The notes beneath the pieces are model-generated. The model was not told the origin of the DNA. It made no database searches and was given only the letters and a program-made list of their open reading frames with translations. Below, piece after piece: positions 35,003 through 43,636 of a stretch of DNA of 64,000 nt. The translations under genes and the position numbers were made by a program. Origin of the DNA: Streptomyces sp. BK340 (GTDB taxonomy: Bacteria; Actinomycetota; Actinomycetes; Streptomycetales; Streptomycetaceae); the NCBI RefSeq assembly GCF_007827595.1, contig NZ_VISR01000028.1, positions 1-64,000 on the forward strand. Reading direction: 5' to 3'. The number at the start of each line of letters is the position of its first letter. Position 1 is the stretch's first letter.

Positions 35003-36405
35003 CGCACGCCCCCGTCGATCGCCGCCATGTCCTGTCCCACCGCGGCGCCCCGCCGCACCATCCGCACCGCCAGCGCGTGCTTGCACGGACCGCGTCCGCC
35101 CCGGTACTTCGCCCACCACAGGCAGCTGCAGGTGAGCACCCCCGCCGTGTCCCGGACCCGGTGCACATGTCCGTCCTCGGCGGTCACCGTGGCCAGCGCG
35201 CCGTCGAGGGCCACCGCGCCCGCAGCCACCAGGGCTCCGGCCGAGCGCAGCCGCGGATTGTGCTTCTCCACGCGCTCGGCGTCGTAGGGCAGTTCCCGGT
35301 GGAAGTAGGCCGCCTCCGCCGTGTCGTATCCGACACGCCCCGAGGTGCCGAGGCGGACCAGGGCGGCGCGCACCCGCTCGGGCGTGAGTCCCGAGGCGGC
35401 CGCGAGGTCGGCCACGTCGATGCGGGGCTCCCACGCCAGCAGCACGGCTATGAGCTCGGCGTCCCCGGCGGCCTCGTCGGTGGCGAGCGCGTCCAGGACG
35501 CCGCCCTCGCCGGAGAAGCCGCGCGAGGCGTCCGGCGACAGCGTGAGCGTGAGACGCATGCCGGGCAGGACGGCCTCCCAGGCCGCGGCCGTACTCGCCG
35601 CACTACCGACCGCGGGGCCGTACACCCGAAGGGCCGTCGCATGCCGCAGCACCCGCTGCAGCGCGGCCAGCCGCTCCGGACCCGGCAGGCACACCGCGCC
35701 CGGCACCGGCCGTGTCGTGGGCCGCAGTCCGCGGCCCACCGGGACCACCCAGCGCGGTCCGCCCGAGGCCCGCCGGGCCCCGCCCGCCTTCGGCAGCCCC
35801 CGCAGGAACCGCACCGCCTCGTCCGCCGGCAGCTCGGCCCGCAGGTCGAACCCGGCCGCGATCACCTGGGCCTCGGCGAAGCCGCGCAGCCACCGGTCGG
35901 GCAGCGGGACCTTCTTCTCCACCACCGGGCCGTCCAGCGTGGTGACCGCCAGCTCGTCCGGCCCGACGCGCAGATGGAGCGGATCGGCGGTGCCGATCCG
36001 GGACAGCGCCTCGCGCAGCGGATTGTTGACGTCGACGTTCGTCGTGCCGTGCCCCACCTCGCCGCCGTCGAGGCCGGGGGTGAGGACGTCCAGCCGGGCG
36101 TACACCCCGCCACAGCCGGAGAAGGACTCGAAGCGCAGCCGGTCGCCGTTGCCGGTCACCACCGGGTCGAGCGAGGCGCGCAGCTGCGGCTGGTAGTAGC
36201 GCGCGGCCGCCACGTCGGCCACCGCGAGCAGCGCCGCGGCGACGACCTGAGGCGACGTCAGAAAGCCCGCGAAGAAACGCGGATGGTCCTGCACACCCGT
36301 GGGTGTCGCACCCCGGGACGTTTCCAGCCCGAGGCGGCGCCCGTCCGCCGCGGACTCGAGCGCGGAGGGTCGGCGATAGGCCACGGCCTGCAGTGATCGC
36401 GTCAT
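34999..36405 (-). CDS. SWIM zinc-finger protein
   Basis: 468 residues. The C-terminal SWIM motif CxCx(n)CxH reads CSCLWWAKYRGGRGPCKH, close to the end, and is expected to bind zinc and nucleic acid or protein. The long N-terminal part is helical, with no recognised enzyme domain. The ATG at 36405 begins MTRSLQAVAYRRPS. It is coupled to the DUF6493 gene by an ATGA overlap. The pair may be a substrate-recognition or defence-like module, which is inference only. Confidence 0.85.
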   Translation of the reverse strand: MTRSLQAVAYRRPSALESAADGRRLGLETSRGATPTGVQDHPRFFAGFLTSPQVVAAALLAVADVAAARYYQPQLRASLDPVVTGNGDRLRFESFSGCGGVYARLDVLTPGLDGGEVGHGTTNVDVNNPLREALSRIGTADPLHLRVGPDELAVTTLDGPVVEKKVPLPDRWLRGFAEAQVIAAGFDLRAELPADEAVRFLRGLPKAGGARRASGGPRWVVPVGRGLRPTTRPVPGAVCLPGPERLAALQRVLRHATALRVYGPAVGSAASTAAAWEAVLPGMRLTLTLSPDASRGFSGEGGVLDALATDEAAGDAELIAVLLAWEPRIDVADLAAASGLTPERVRAALVRLGTSGRVGYDTAEAAYFHRELPYDAERVEKHNPRLRSAGALVAAGAVALDGALATVTAEDGHVHRVRDTAGVLTCSCLWWAKYRGGRGPCKHALAVRMVRRGAAVGQDMAAIDGGVR

Positions 36406-36563
36406 GGGAAAAACCGTAGAGGCGACCACTGACAATCGGTCTGAACTGCTAAAACACCGACCCGGCGGAGGAGTTGGCGGGCGGCTGACCGTGCCGCGCT
36501 CCGGGGGATGACGCCGGTGCGCGGCACGGCTTCGAGCGTACGGGACCGGCGGCCCCGCTGTGC

Positions 36564-38150
36564 CTACTGGCCGACCCGGCCCGGCTGCAGCGTCTGCGTG
36601 AACAGCACCGTGCCGTCCTGCTCGCGCAGCCGTACCGTCAGTTCGCCGCTCCCGCCGTCGATGTCGACCTCGCCGAAGAACTGGTAGCCGCTGGCGGGCG
36701 AGACGTTCGACGCGGTCGGCGCCTTCACGAACACCCGCTCGGGACCGAACGTGTTGTCCAGCGCGCCGGCCGGGAACGCGCCGGCGTTCAGCGGCCCGGA
36801 GACGAACTCCCAGAACGGCTCGAAGTCCGTGAACGCGGCCCGCGCCGGCTGGTAGTGCTGGGCCGAGGTGTGGTGCACGTCCGCCGTCAGCCACAGCGTG
36901 CCGGTGATCCGCCGGTGCTTGATGAAGCGCAGCAGCTCGGCGATCTGCAGCTCACGGCCGAGCGGGGCGCCCGGATCGCCCTGCGCCACCGCCTCGAAGT
37001 TCGGCAGGCCCTCCATCGGGTCGGGCACGACGAGGCCGAGCGGCATGTCGGCGGCGATCACCTTCCACACCGCACGCGAGCGGGACAGCTCCCGCTTGAG
37101 CCACTCCAGCTGCTCCCGGCCGAGGATGCCCTGCGGGTCCACGGTCTGGTTGTCGGGTGAGTTGGCGTTGCGGTAGGTGCGCATGTCCAGCACGAACACG
37201 TCCAGCAGCGGCCCCTGGCGGAGCACGCGGTGGACGCGGCCCTCCTGCGCGCCGGGCCGCAGAGTGGAGATCGGGAAGTACTCGCTGAACGCCCGCCGGG
37301 CGCGCGCCGCCAGCACGTCGATGCTCTTCTCGGTGTACCGGGTGTCGGCGGAGGTGATCACCTCGCCCGGGTACCAGTTGTTGCGCACCTCGTGGTCGTC
37401 CCACTGGATGACGGAGGGCACCTGGGCGTTGAACCGCTTCAGGTTCTCGTCGAGCAGGTTGTAGCGGAAGTTGCCCCGGTACTCGGCGAGGGTCTCGGCG
37501 ACCTTCGCCTTCTCCTCGGTGGTGATGTTCCGCCAGGCGGAGCCGTCCGGCAGGGCCTGGGTGGCGCTGATCGGGCCGTCGGCGTAGATGTTGTCGCCGC
37601 TGCACAGGAAGAAGTCCGGGTCGAGCTTGGCCATCGCGTCGTAGATCCGGTAGCCGCCGAGGTCGGGGTTGATGCCCCAGCCCTGCCCGGCCAGGTCGCC
37701 CGACCACAGGAAGCGCACACCGTCGCGGCGGTGCCGGGACGCGGTGCGGAAGCTGCCGGGCACGGGCTCGCCGGTGCGGCGCGGGTCGTCCGGGTCGGCG
37801 AGCAGCACGCGGTAGTGGATCTGCTCGCCGGAGGGCAGGCCGTACAGCCGGGTGGTGCCGGTGAAGTCCGTGTCGGCGCCCAGCAGCGGGCCGTGCCACC
37901 TGCGCGGGCTACGGAACGACTCGGTGGCCGAGGTCTCCACGATCATCCGGGCGGGCCGGTCCGAACGCACCCACACCAGGCCCGAGTCGGCGGTCACGTC
38001 ACCCGTCTGCACGCCCCAGCCCGCCTGGGGGCGGCCGGAGAGGGCGAACGCCGGTGCCGCGCCGAGGCCCGCGGGCAGGGCCAGGGCCGCCGACGCGGCG
38101 AGGGAGCCGCGCAGAACGCTGCGGCGGCCGGGGAAAGGACTGTGGGACAT
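36564..38150 (-). CDS. phoD: Alkaline phosphatase D (PhoD), Tat-exported
   Basis: 528 residues. A twin-arginine signal (GRRSVLRGSLAASAALALPAG, cleavage probably after APAFA) marks Tat export. The N-terminal PhoD domain (GVQTGDVTADSGLVWVRSD) is followed by the metallophosphatase core with SGDNIYAD, WDDHEVRNNW and TADVHHT. These enzymes are Ca2+/Fe3+-dependent phosphodiesterase/monoesterases that scavenge phosphate from phospholipid and teichoic acid. The ATG follows GGAGGCACAG. An upstream PHO box indicates PhoRP control. Confidence 0.93.
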   Translation of the reverse strand: MSHSPFPGRRSVLRGSLAASAALALPAGLGAAPAFALSGRPQAGWGVQTGDVTADSGLVWVRSDRPARMIVETSATESFRSPRRWHGPLLGADTDFTGTTRLYGLPSGEQIHYRVLLADPDDPRRTGEPVPGSFRTASRHRRDGVRFLWSGDLAGQGWGINPDLGGYRIYDAMAKLDPDFFLCSGDNIYADGPISATQALPDGSAWRNITTEEKAKVAETLAEYRGNFRYNLLDENLKRFNAQVPSVIQWDDHEVRNNWYPGEVITSADTRYTEKSIDVLAARARRAFSEYFPISTLRPGAQEGRVHRVLRQGPLLDVFVLDMRTYRNANSPDNQTVDPQGILGREQLEWLKRELSRSRAVWKVIAADMPLGLVVPDPMEGLPNFEAVAQGDPGAPLGRELQIAELLRFIKHRRITGTLWLTADVHHTSAQHYQPARAAFTDFEPFWEFVSGPLNAGAFPAGALDNTFGPERVFVKAPTASNVSPASGYQFFGEVDIDGGSGELTVRLREQDGTVLFTQTLQPGRVGQ

Positions 38151-38215
38151 GGCTGTGCCTCCAGGAGCGGGATCCGGCCAGTGTGCAGAGCCACACCTAC
38201 TGGGGCGCTGCGGCG

Positions 38216-38237
38216 CGCACGCGAACCGCAGGTGAAC
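38216..38237 (-). promoter_or_regulatory. Candidate PHO box upstream of phoD
   Basis: On the minus strand two adjacent 11-nt direct repeats read GTTCACCTGCG and GTTCGCGTGCG. The first fits the Streptomyces PhoP direct-repeat unit (GTTCACC core) closely, and two units in tandem are the minimal PHO box. It is about 65 bp upstream of the phoD start. Confidence 0.7.
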
Positions 38238-38258
38238 AACCGGACGCCCGGCCGGAGA

Positions 38259-39689
38259 TCACCCGTCCAGAGCCTCGGCCATCAGGCGTACGCCGGCCCG
38301 GATCCGGGCCGGCGGCAGATGCGCGTACCCGAGCACGAGGCGCACACCGCGGTCACCGGTACGCGCATGCGTGCAGTCGCTGAGCGGCCGTACGGCGACG
38401 CCGGCGGCGGCGACCCGCTTCACGAAGTCCTCCTCCGGGCCGTACCGCTCGGGGAGTTCGGCGATGGCGTGCAGACCCGCGGCGATCCCGGACACCCGTG
38501 CCTCGGGGAAGTGCCCGGCCAGGGCGGCCACCAGGGTGTCGCGCCGCTCCCGGTAGGCGCGCTGGCAGCGGCGCAGCTGCCGGTCGTAGTCGCCGCGCTC
38601 CAGGAAGTGCGCGAACAGCGCCTGGTCGAGCGAGGGATGGCCGAGGTCCATGGTCCGTTTGCGCTCGACGATCTCCTCCGTCAGGTCCGCGGGTACCAGC
38701 AGCCAGCCCAGCCGCAGCCCGGGGGCGAGGGACTTGCTGACCGATCCCATGTAGGCGACGCGTTCCGGATCGAGGCCCTGGAGGGCGCCCACGGGTGCGC
38801 GGTCGTAGCGGAAGTCCCCGTCGTAGTCGTCCTCCAGCACCAGACCGTCCACCGACCGTGCCCAGCCGAGCAGTTCGGCACGCCGCCGCGCCGAGTACGC
38901 GATCCCGGTGGGGTACTGGTGGGCGGGCGTGGTCACCACGGCCCGTACACCCGACGCGCGCAGCGGGCCGAGGGCCAGGCCGTCCTCGTCCAGCGGCAGC
39001 GGTACGGTGCCCAGGCCGGCCGCCGCGTACAGGCCGTCGTGCTGCGGACTCCCCGGGTCCTCGACCCCGATCGAGCGCAGCCCGCGCGCGTGGAGCACCG
39101 ATCCGGCCAGGGCGCTCGCCTGGGCCACCCCGGAGACCACCACGATCCGTTCCGGGTCGGCCACCACGCCCCTGCGGCGGGCCAGCAGTCCGGCGAGCGC
39201 GGTGCGCAGCCGGGGCAGCCCGCGCGGGTCCGGATAGCCGAGCTCGTGGTGCGCCAGCCCGGCCAGCACGGCCCGCTGTGCGGTGGCCCAGGCGGCCCGC
39301 GGGAACAGCGACAGGTCCGGCGTGCCCGGGACGAAGTCGGCCCGGGTGCCGGATGAGCGGGGCGCGAGGTCCCGCGCGCCGGGCCGGGCCGCCCGTACCG
39401 CGTCGCCCACCCACGTTCCCGCGCCCCGGCCGCTGCGCAGATACCCCTCGGCCGTCAGCTGCTCGTACGCCTCCGTGACCAGCCCCCGTGACACGCCGAG
39501 GTCGGTGGCGAGGTCCCGGCTGGACGGCAGCCGGGTGCCGGGTGCGAGCCGGCCCGAGCGGATGGCCCCGCGCAGTGCTGCCTGGAGGGCACGGCCACGC
39601 GCGCGTGCCGGTGCCGAGGCGGCGGGCAGCAGCAGCTCCCACGCGGTGGAGCCCGTCAGACCGGCCGCATTGGTCCCCGATGACGTCAT
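38259..39689 (-). CDS. MocR-family (GntR-PLP aminotransferase) regulator
   Basis: 476 residues. The N-terminal GntR winged helix (LQAALRGAIRSGRLAPGTRLPSSRDLATDLGVSRGLVTEAYEQL) is joined to an aminotransferase-like domain with the PLP-lysine loop GSVSKSLAPGLRLGWL. MocR proteins sense PLP, GABA or related amines and activate neighbouring genes. The divergent EamA transporter is the likely target; direct GGACC repeats lie between their starts (AGTGGACCTTAAACCGGACC). Confidence 0.92.
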   Translation of the reverse strand: MTSSGTNAAGLTGSTAWELLLPAASAPARARGRALQAALRGAIRSGRLAPGTRLPSSRDLATDLGVSRGLVTEAYEQLTAEGYLRSGRGAGTWVGDAVRAARPGARDLAPRSSGTRADFVPGTPDLSLFPRAAWATAQRAVLAGLAHHELGYPDPRGLPRLRTALAGLLARRRGVVADPERIVVVSGVAQASALAGSVLHARGLRSIGVEDPGSPQHDGLYAAAGLGTVPLPLDEDGLALGPLRASGVRAVVTTPAHQYPTGIAYSARRRAELLGWARSVDGLVLEDDYDGDFRYDRAPVGALQGLDPERVAYMGSVSKSLAPGLRLGWLLVPADLTEEIVERKRTMDLGHPSLDQALFAHFLERGDYDRQLRRCQRAYRERRDTLVAALAGHFPEARVSGIAAGLHAIAELPERYGPEEDFVKRVAAAGVAVRPLSDCTHARTGDRGVRLVLGYAHLPPARIRAGVRLMAEALDG

Positions 39690-39736
39690 GGAAGTGGACC
39701 TTAAACCGGACCGCGCCGCTTCCTAGCGTCACGGTC

Positions 39737-40951
39737 ATGAACGCCACCACCACCCGCGGTGCCCTCCTCGCCGCCCTCGCCTGTGTGCTCGTCGGCGGGT
39801 CCTTCACCGCCAACAGCGTCCTGGGCCACTATCCGTACGCCGGCGGTCAGTTCCTGCGCTACGCCCTCGCCTGCCTGCTGCTCGCCCCACTCGCCGGACG
39901 GGACGCCGGCCGGCGGCTGCGCGCGCTCGGCCCGCGCCGATGGCTCCGCCTCGGGCTGCTGGCGGCCGTCGGCATGGTCGGTTTCAACCTGGCGGTCATC
40001 GGGGCCGAACGCAGCGCGGAACCGGCGGTGCCGGGTGTCTTCGTCGGCTGCGCACCGGTCGTGGTGGCCGTCGTCGTGCCGCTCCTCGACGGGCGCCGCC
40101 CGCAGCGCGCGGTGCTCCACGGCGCCCTGCTCGTCGCCGCCGGCGCGCTCACCGTGCAGGGCTGGGGCCGCACGGACGGGCCGGGAATCGCGTTCTCGGC
40201 GTGCGCGCTGGGCGGCGAGGTGGGGTTCGCCGTCCTCGCAGTGCCGGTGCTGAGGCCGCTCGGGCCGCGGTTGCTGTCCGCGACGGTGTGCGCCGTCGCC
40301 GCCGCCGAGGCAGCGCTCGCCGGGGCGGTCCTGGACGGTGGCGCGTGGCTGCGCCGTCCCGACGCCGCGGAGACCGCCGCGCTGCTGTGGCAGGCGGCGG
40401 TCGTCACGGTCGTCGGCTTCGTGTGCTGGTACATGGGCATGCAGCGGCTCGGAGCGGAGCGCGCCACGCTCTTCTCCGGGCTCATCCCGGTGGCCGCCGC
40501 CTGCACCGCCCCGCTGGTCGGCACCGGCTCCTACGGCCCCGCGCAGGCCGTGGGCAGCGCCCTGGTCGGCGCCGGGGTCGCCCTGGGCTCCGGCGCGCCG
40601 GGCTTCCCCGGCGAACGCCTGCCCGGCGCGCGCCGCCCCGTTCGCCGTCCCGTTCGCGGGCGCCGGTCAGCGGCTGCCGTCGAGGATCACGCGGGCGACC
40701 AGCGCCGGGTCGTCGCTCATCGGGCAGTGCCCGCAGCCGGGCAGCCGCACCAGCCGGGCGTGCGGGATGATCGTCTTGGCGCGTACGCCCTGACGGCGTA
40801 CGAGGAGCCGGTCCCGGGTGCCCCAGGCCACGGTGACCGGCATGCCCGGCAGATCGTCGGTGAACTGGACGGTGGTGCCCGCCCGCAGGGTCGCGTCGAA
40901 CCCGGTGGCTCCCACGAGCGCGAGCGTCTCGGCGACCACGGCCTCGGGTGA
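39737..40951 (+). CDS. EamA/DMT transporter with an extended C-terminus antisense to the next gene
   Basis: 404 residues as an open frame, but only about the first 300 are transporter-like: ten hydrophobic segments end near residue 295 (GSALVGAGVALGSGAPGFPG). The remaining 100 are Arg/Gly-rich and are encoded opposite the 3' end of the alpha/beta hydrolase gene (285-nt overlap), so the original stop was probably lost by mutation. TAGCGT 7 nt before the ATG suggests leaderless initiation. Divergent from the MocR regulator. Confidence 0.8.
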   Translation: MNATTTRGALLAALACVLVGGSFTANSVLGHYPYAGGQFLRYALACLLLAPLAGRDAGRRLRALGPRRWLRLGLLAAVGMVGFNLAVIGAERSAEPAVPGVFVGCAPVVVAVVVPLLDGRRPQRAVLHGALLVAAGALTVQGWGRTDGPGIAFSACALGGEVGFAVLAVPVLRPLGPRLLSATVCAVAAAEAALAGAVLDGGAWLRRPDAAETAALLWQAAVVTVVGFVCWYMGMQRLGAERATLFSGLIPVAAACTAPLVGTGSYGPAQAVGSALVGAGVALGSGAPGFPGERLPGARRPVRRPVRGRRSAAAVEDHAGDQRRVVAHRAVPAAGQPHQPGVRDDRLGAYALTAYEEPVPGAPGHGDRHARQIVGELDGGARPQGRVEPGGSHERERLGDHGLG

Positions 40952-41497
40952 ACGGCGTGCCGGACGGCCGTAGATGGTGCTCGTCAGCGCCGTGCGTCCG
41001 GCCGCCGTGCGCGACAGCCGCTCCACCAGGGGCAGCGGGAGCCGCTTGGCTATGCCCCGCATCGTGAGCAGCAGCGCGAAGGCGTAGCGCCGCTCGGGCT
41101 GCGTCCAGAATCCGGCCGGGGAGAGTGCCGTGACGGACCGCACGAGCTTCTCGCGGCCCAGCTCCAGGGCCAGCAGGCCGCCCAGCGAGTTGCCGGCCAC
41201 GTGCGGGCGGTCCAGCTCCAGCGCCTCGAACAGGGCGCCGAGCACGGAGTCGGTCGTGGGCAGGTCGTAGTCCAGGCCGGCCGGCAGGCCGGGGGACGCG
41301 CCGAAGCCCGGCAGGTCCACGGCGATCACGTCGCGCTCGGTGGCGAGGATGTCCACCACCGGGTCCCACGCCTGCCGGTGGTGGCCGATGCCGTGCAGCA
41401 GGACCAGCGGTTCACCGCGTCCCACGCGCGCGTAGGAGACGGTCACGTCCTTCGGGCCGTGCGGAGTGGGGACCGTGAAGGAGACGGTGGCGGACAT
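40667..41497 (-). CDS. Alpha/beta hydrolase
   Basis: 276 residues. The oxyanion-hole segment is LLHGIGHHRQAW, the nucleophile elbow AGNSLGGLLAL supplies the Ser, an Asp lies in WGTRDRL, and the catalytic His is in GCGHCPMSDDP. The ATG at 41497 follows GAGGAGCACC. Its 3' third is overlapped on the opposite strand by the EamA frame. Epoxide hydrolase-, esterase- or haloperoxidase-like; substrate unknown. Confidence 0.9.
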   Translation of the reverse strand: MSATVSFTVPTPHGPKDVTVSYARVGRGEPLVLLHGIGHHRQAWDPVVDILATERDVIAVDLPGFGASPGLPAGLDYDLPTTDSVLGALFEALELDRPHVAGNSLGGLLALELGREKLVRSVTALSPAGFWTQPERRYAFALLLTMRGIAKRLPLPLVERLSRTAAGRTALTSTIYGRPARRSPEAVVAETLALVGATGFDATLRAGTTVQFTDDLPGMPVTVAWGTRDRLLVRRQGVRAKTIIPHARLVRLPGCGHCPMSDDPALVARVILDGSR

Positions 41498-41604
41498 GGG
41501 GGTGCTCCTCGTCTGGGCTGCTGACGGACGCCGTAGACAGCTTGTCAGCAATTACTACCGACGGGTAGCCCCTGGTTCGGCGGCGCCGCGCGCTCGCGCC
41601 GTCC

Positions 41605-42258
41605 TCAATGCCCCCGATGCACCGCGAAGTTGAAGTCGGCGTGCCCGAACTTCTGGAAGAGGTTGAACCACAGGGGCAGCAGCATCTCCACGGACCGTGC
41701 CGACCGGATGCCGCCCAGGTCCAGCACCCGGTCCGCCGGCCAGCCGAACTCCCCGAGCAGTTCCGTCGCCTGTTGCTTGGCCGCGGCGTCGTCACCGCAC
41801 ACGAACAGGTTGTGCTCGCCCGGCACCCGCGCCGGAGCCACCATCACCTGGCAGTTGACCGTGTTCAGCGTCTTCACCACGCGCGCGTGCGGGAAGGCCC
41901 GCTGGATCTGCTCGGCCACGCTGTCCGACTCCACCGGGTCGAGACGCAGTTGTCCGTCCTCGAACGCCAGGGGATTGCAGACGTCCAGCAGGACCTTGCC
42001 GTGCAGGTGCTCCGCCCCCGCCGCCCGCAGCGCGTCGAGCGCCACCCGGCCGCCCACCGCGTTGATGACCGCGTCCGCCGCCGCGGCCGCGTCCCCGAAC
42101 GAGCCCGCGTGCGCCCGGCCGCCCGCGGCAGTCGCCCACTCCACCGCGATCGGATTGTCCTTCGTCCGCGACCCGAGGGTCACCTCGTACCCCAGCTCCA
42201 CCAGCCTGCCGGCCAGCGTGCGGCCCACCTCGCCCGTGCCCAGCACCGCGTAGCGCAT
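41605..42258 (-). CDS. NADPH-dependent F420 reductase-like oxidoreductase
   Basis: 217 residues. The N-terminal Rossmann motif MRYAVLGTGEVGRTLAGRLVELGYEVTLGSRT binds NADPH, and VVKTLNTVNCQVM is the conserved F420-reductase-type (F420_oxidored/ProC) segment. Members of the group reduce F420 or act on other substrates. It is followed by a hydrolase in the same direction with a 107-bp gap. Specific activity uncertain. Confidence 0.85.
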   Translation of the reverse strand: MRYAVLGTGEVGRTLAGRLVELGYEVTLGSRTKDNPIAVEWATAAGGRAHAGSFGDAAAAADAVINAVGGRVALDALRAAGAEHLHGKVLLDVCNPLAFEDGQLRLDPVESDSVAEQIQRAFPHARVVKTLNTVNCQVMVAPARVPGEHNLFVCGDDAAAKQQATELLGEFGWPADRVLDLGGIRSARSVEMLLPLWFNLFQKFGHADFNFAVHRGH

Positions 42259-42364
42259 CGGTCACCTTTCGGACCCCGGCCGCCGGCCACCGGCGGTCCG
42301 CGGACATTGTGGTCCGGACCGGTACGGAACTGGTCGATTCCACCTGGGCGTCGGGGGGCGTGTC

Positions 42365-42616
42365 GGACGAGACGGTGAGCACGGGCACGTCGAGGTCAAC
42401 GGCGCGCAGGTGATGCTCACCCTTTCGGGTGGCAAGCCTGACGCCGTCCTCCGGGTGGACGTCGCCGACCGTCGCATCAGCACCGTGTGCCTCGTCCGTG
42501 ACTCCGGCAAGCCGCGGTCCCCGGCCGTCCGCCGAGTCCTGGGACGAAAGTCCAGGTCGTACCACGGGGGCTTTGCCGCGATGTCACACATGCGGCCGCG
42601 TGCGAACGCCTCGTGA
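42365..42616 (+). pseudogene. 3' remnant of a SigJ/ECF41-type sigma factor
   Basis: The frame reads VEVNGAQVMLTLSGGKPDAV, then LRVDVADRRISTVCLVRDSG, which resembles the C-terminal SnoaL-like domain of SigJ/ECF41 sigma factors (where it ends ...VRNPDKL). The sigma-2 and sigma-4 regions are absent and no start codon or ribosome site fits. After about 42505 the frame continues without homology to a TGA at 42614. It fills the 510-bp gap between the F420 reductase-like gene and the GntR gene; nothing else is seen there. Confidence 0.45.
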
Positions 42617-42771
42617 ACGCTCCACGGCGCCGCCCCTGTGCGTTGCCTCAGGGATCGAGGATTGGTCTTGACCAAGGGTTTCGGCCGCCCTATGGTCACA
42701 GATAAGTGCAACAACCTTTAATAAACAAGGGCGCTAAAAACCGCCGGACCACGGCTCTTGCGGAGGACAGG

Positions 42772-43533
42772 GTGGGGACCCAGCAGCTGGAATCGGTGCC
42801 GGAACCGAAGTACTGGCATCTCAAGACCGTGCTCAGTGAGGCACTCGACTCCGAGTTCTCGGTCGGCGAGATCCTGCCCAACGAGCGCGACCTCGCCGCC
42901 CGCTTCGGCGTGGCCCGCGCCACGCTCCGCCAGGCCTTGGAGCAGCTGGAGCTGGAGGGCCGGCTGCAGCGCCGCCGCGGTGTCGGCACGACCGTCGCGC
43001 CCCCGCGTGTGGGCGTGGCCGTCGGCGGCGAGCAGCACGCCTGGCCAGGGGCCGCGGACGACGCCTGGCAGCCGGTCGACTGCGACCGGTCCGCGCCGCC
43101 GGTGGCCGTGGCCGCCGCCCTGGAGGCGGACTCCGGCGAGCCCGTGCACGTCGTGCGCCGCTCCCGGATGTCCCACGGCCAGCTCGTCGCCACCGAGCTG
43201 CTCTACGTCCCGGCCGCCTCGGTGCCCGACCTCACCGCGATCGACGCCCCGTCCGGCCCGGCACGCGCGCGTGCGGTGCTGCGCGAGCTGCAGCGCCAGG
43301 AGCTGGAGGGCCAGGACCGCGCCGTCGAGCTGGGCTCGGCCCGCGCGGACGACGCCAAGGACCTCGACCGGCTGCCCGGCGCACCCGTCCTGGTCGTCAC
43401 CACCCGCTTCTTCGCGGGCGGCCGCACCGTGGCACTCTCCGTGGCGACCTACCGCGCCGACACCTGCCGCCTCACCTTCGGCGACTCGCCCGGCGTGGAG
43501 ATACACCACGACCCCGAGCAGCGGGCCTCCTGA
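42772..43533 (+). CDS. GntR/HutC-family transcriptional regulator (DasR-like)
   Basis: 253 residues. The GntR winged helix (NERDLAARFGVARATLRQALEQLELEGRLQRRRGVGT) is followed by a UTRA effector domain as in DasR/HutC. The GTG at 42772 is chosen because GGAGGACAG lies upstream; the open frame to 42706 would include a rare TTA codon. It is convergent with a ROK regulator. Effector may be a phosphorylated sugar or amino acid derivative; no target operon is adjacent. Confidence 0.88.
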   Translation: MGTQQLESVPEPKYWHLKTVLSEALDSEFSVGEILPNERDLAARFGVARATLRQALEQLELEGRLQRRRGVGTTVAPPRVGVAVGGEQHAWPGAADDAWQPVDCDRSAPPVAVAAALEADSGEPVHVVRRSRMSHGQLVATELLYVPAASVPDLTAIDAPSGPARARAVLRELQRQELEGQDRAVELGSARADDAKDLDRLPGAPVLVVTTRFFAGGRTVALSVATYRADTCRLTFGDSPGVEIHHDPEQRAS

Positions 43534-43550
43534 GCCCCGGCCCACCCCAC

Positions 43551-43577
43551 CGCGCCCCGGAACCCCTCCGGGGCGCG
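43551..43577. terminator. Terminator hairpin between convergent GntR and ROK genes
   Basis: CGCGCCCCGG (43551-43560) pairs perfectly with CCGGGGCGCG (43568-43577) around a 7-nt loop, 18 bp after the GntR stop. Confidence 0.75.
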
Positions 43578-43636
43578 CGGTGTCCCACCGGTCCGGATCG
43601 CGGCTTCACGCACCGTGCCCCGCTCAACCGTGCAGA

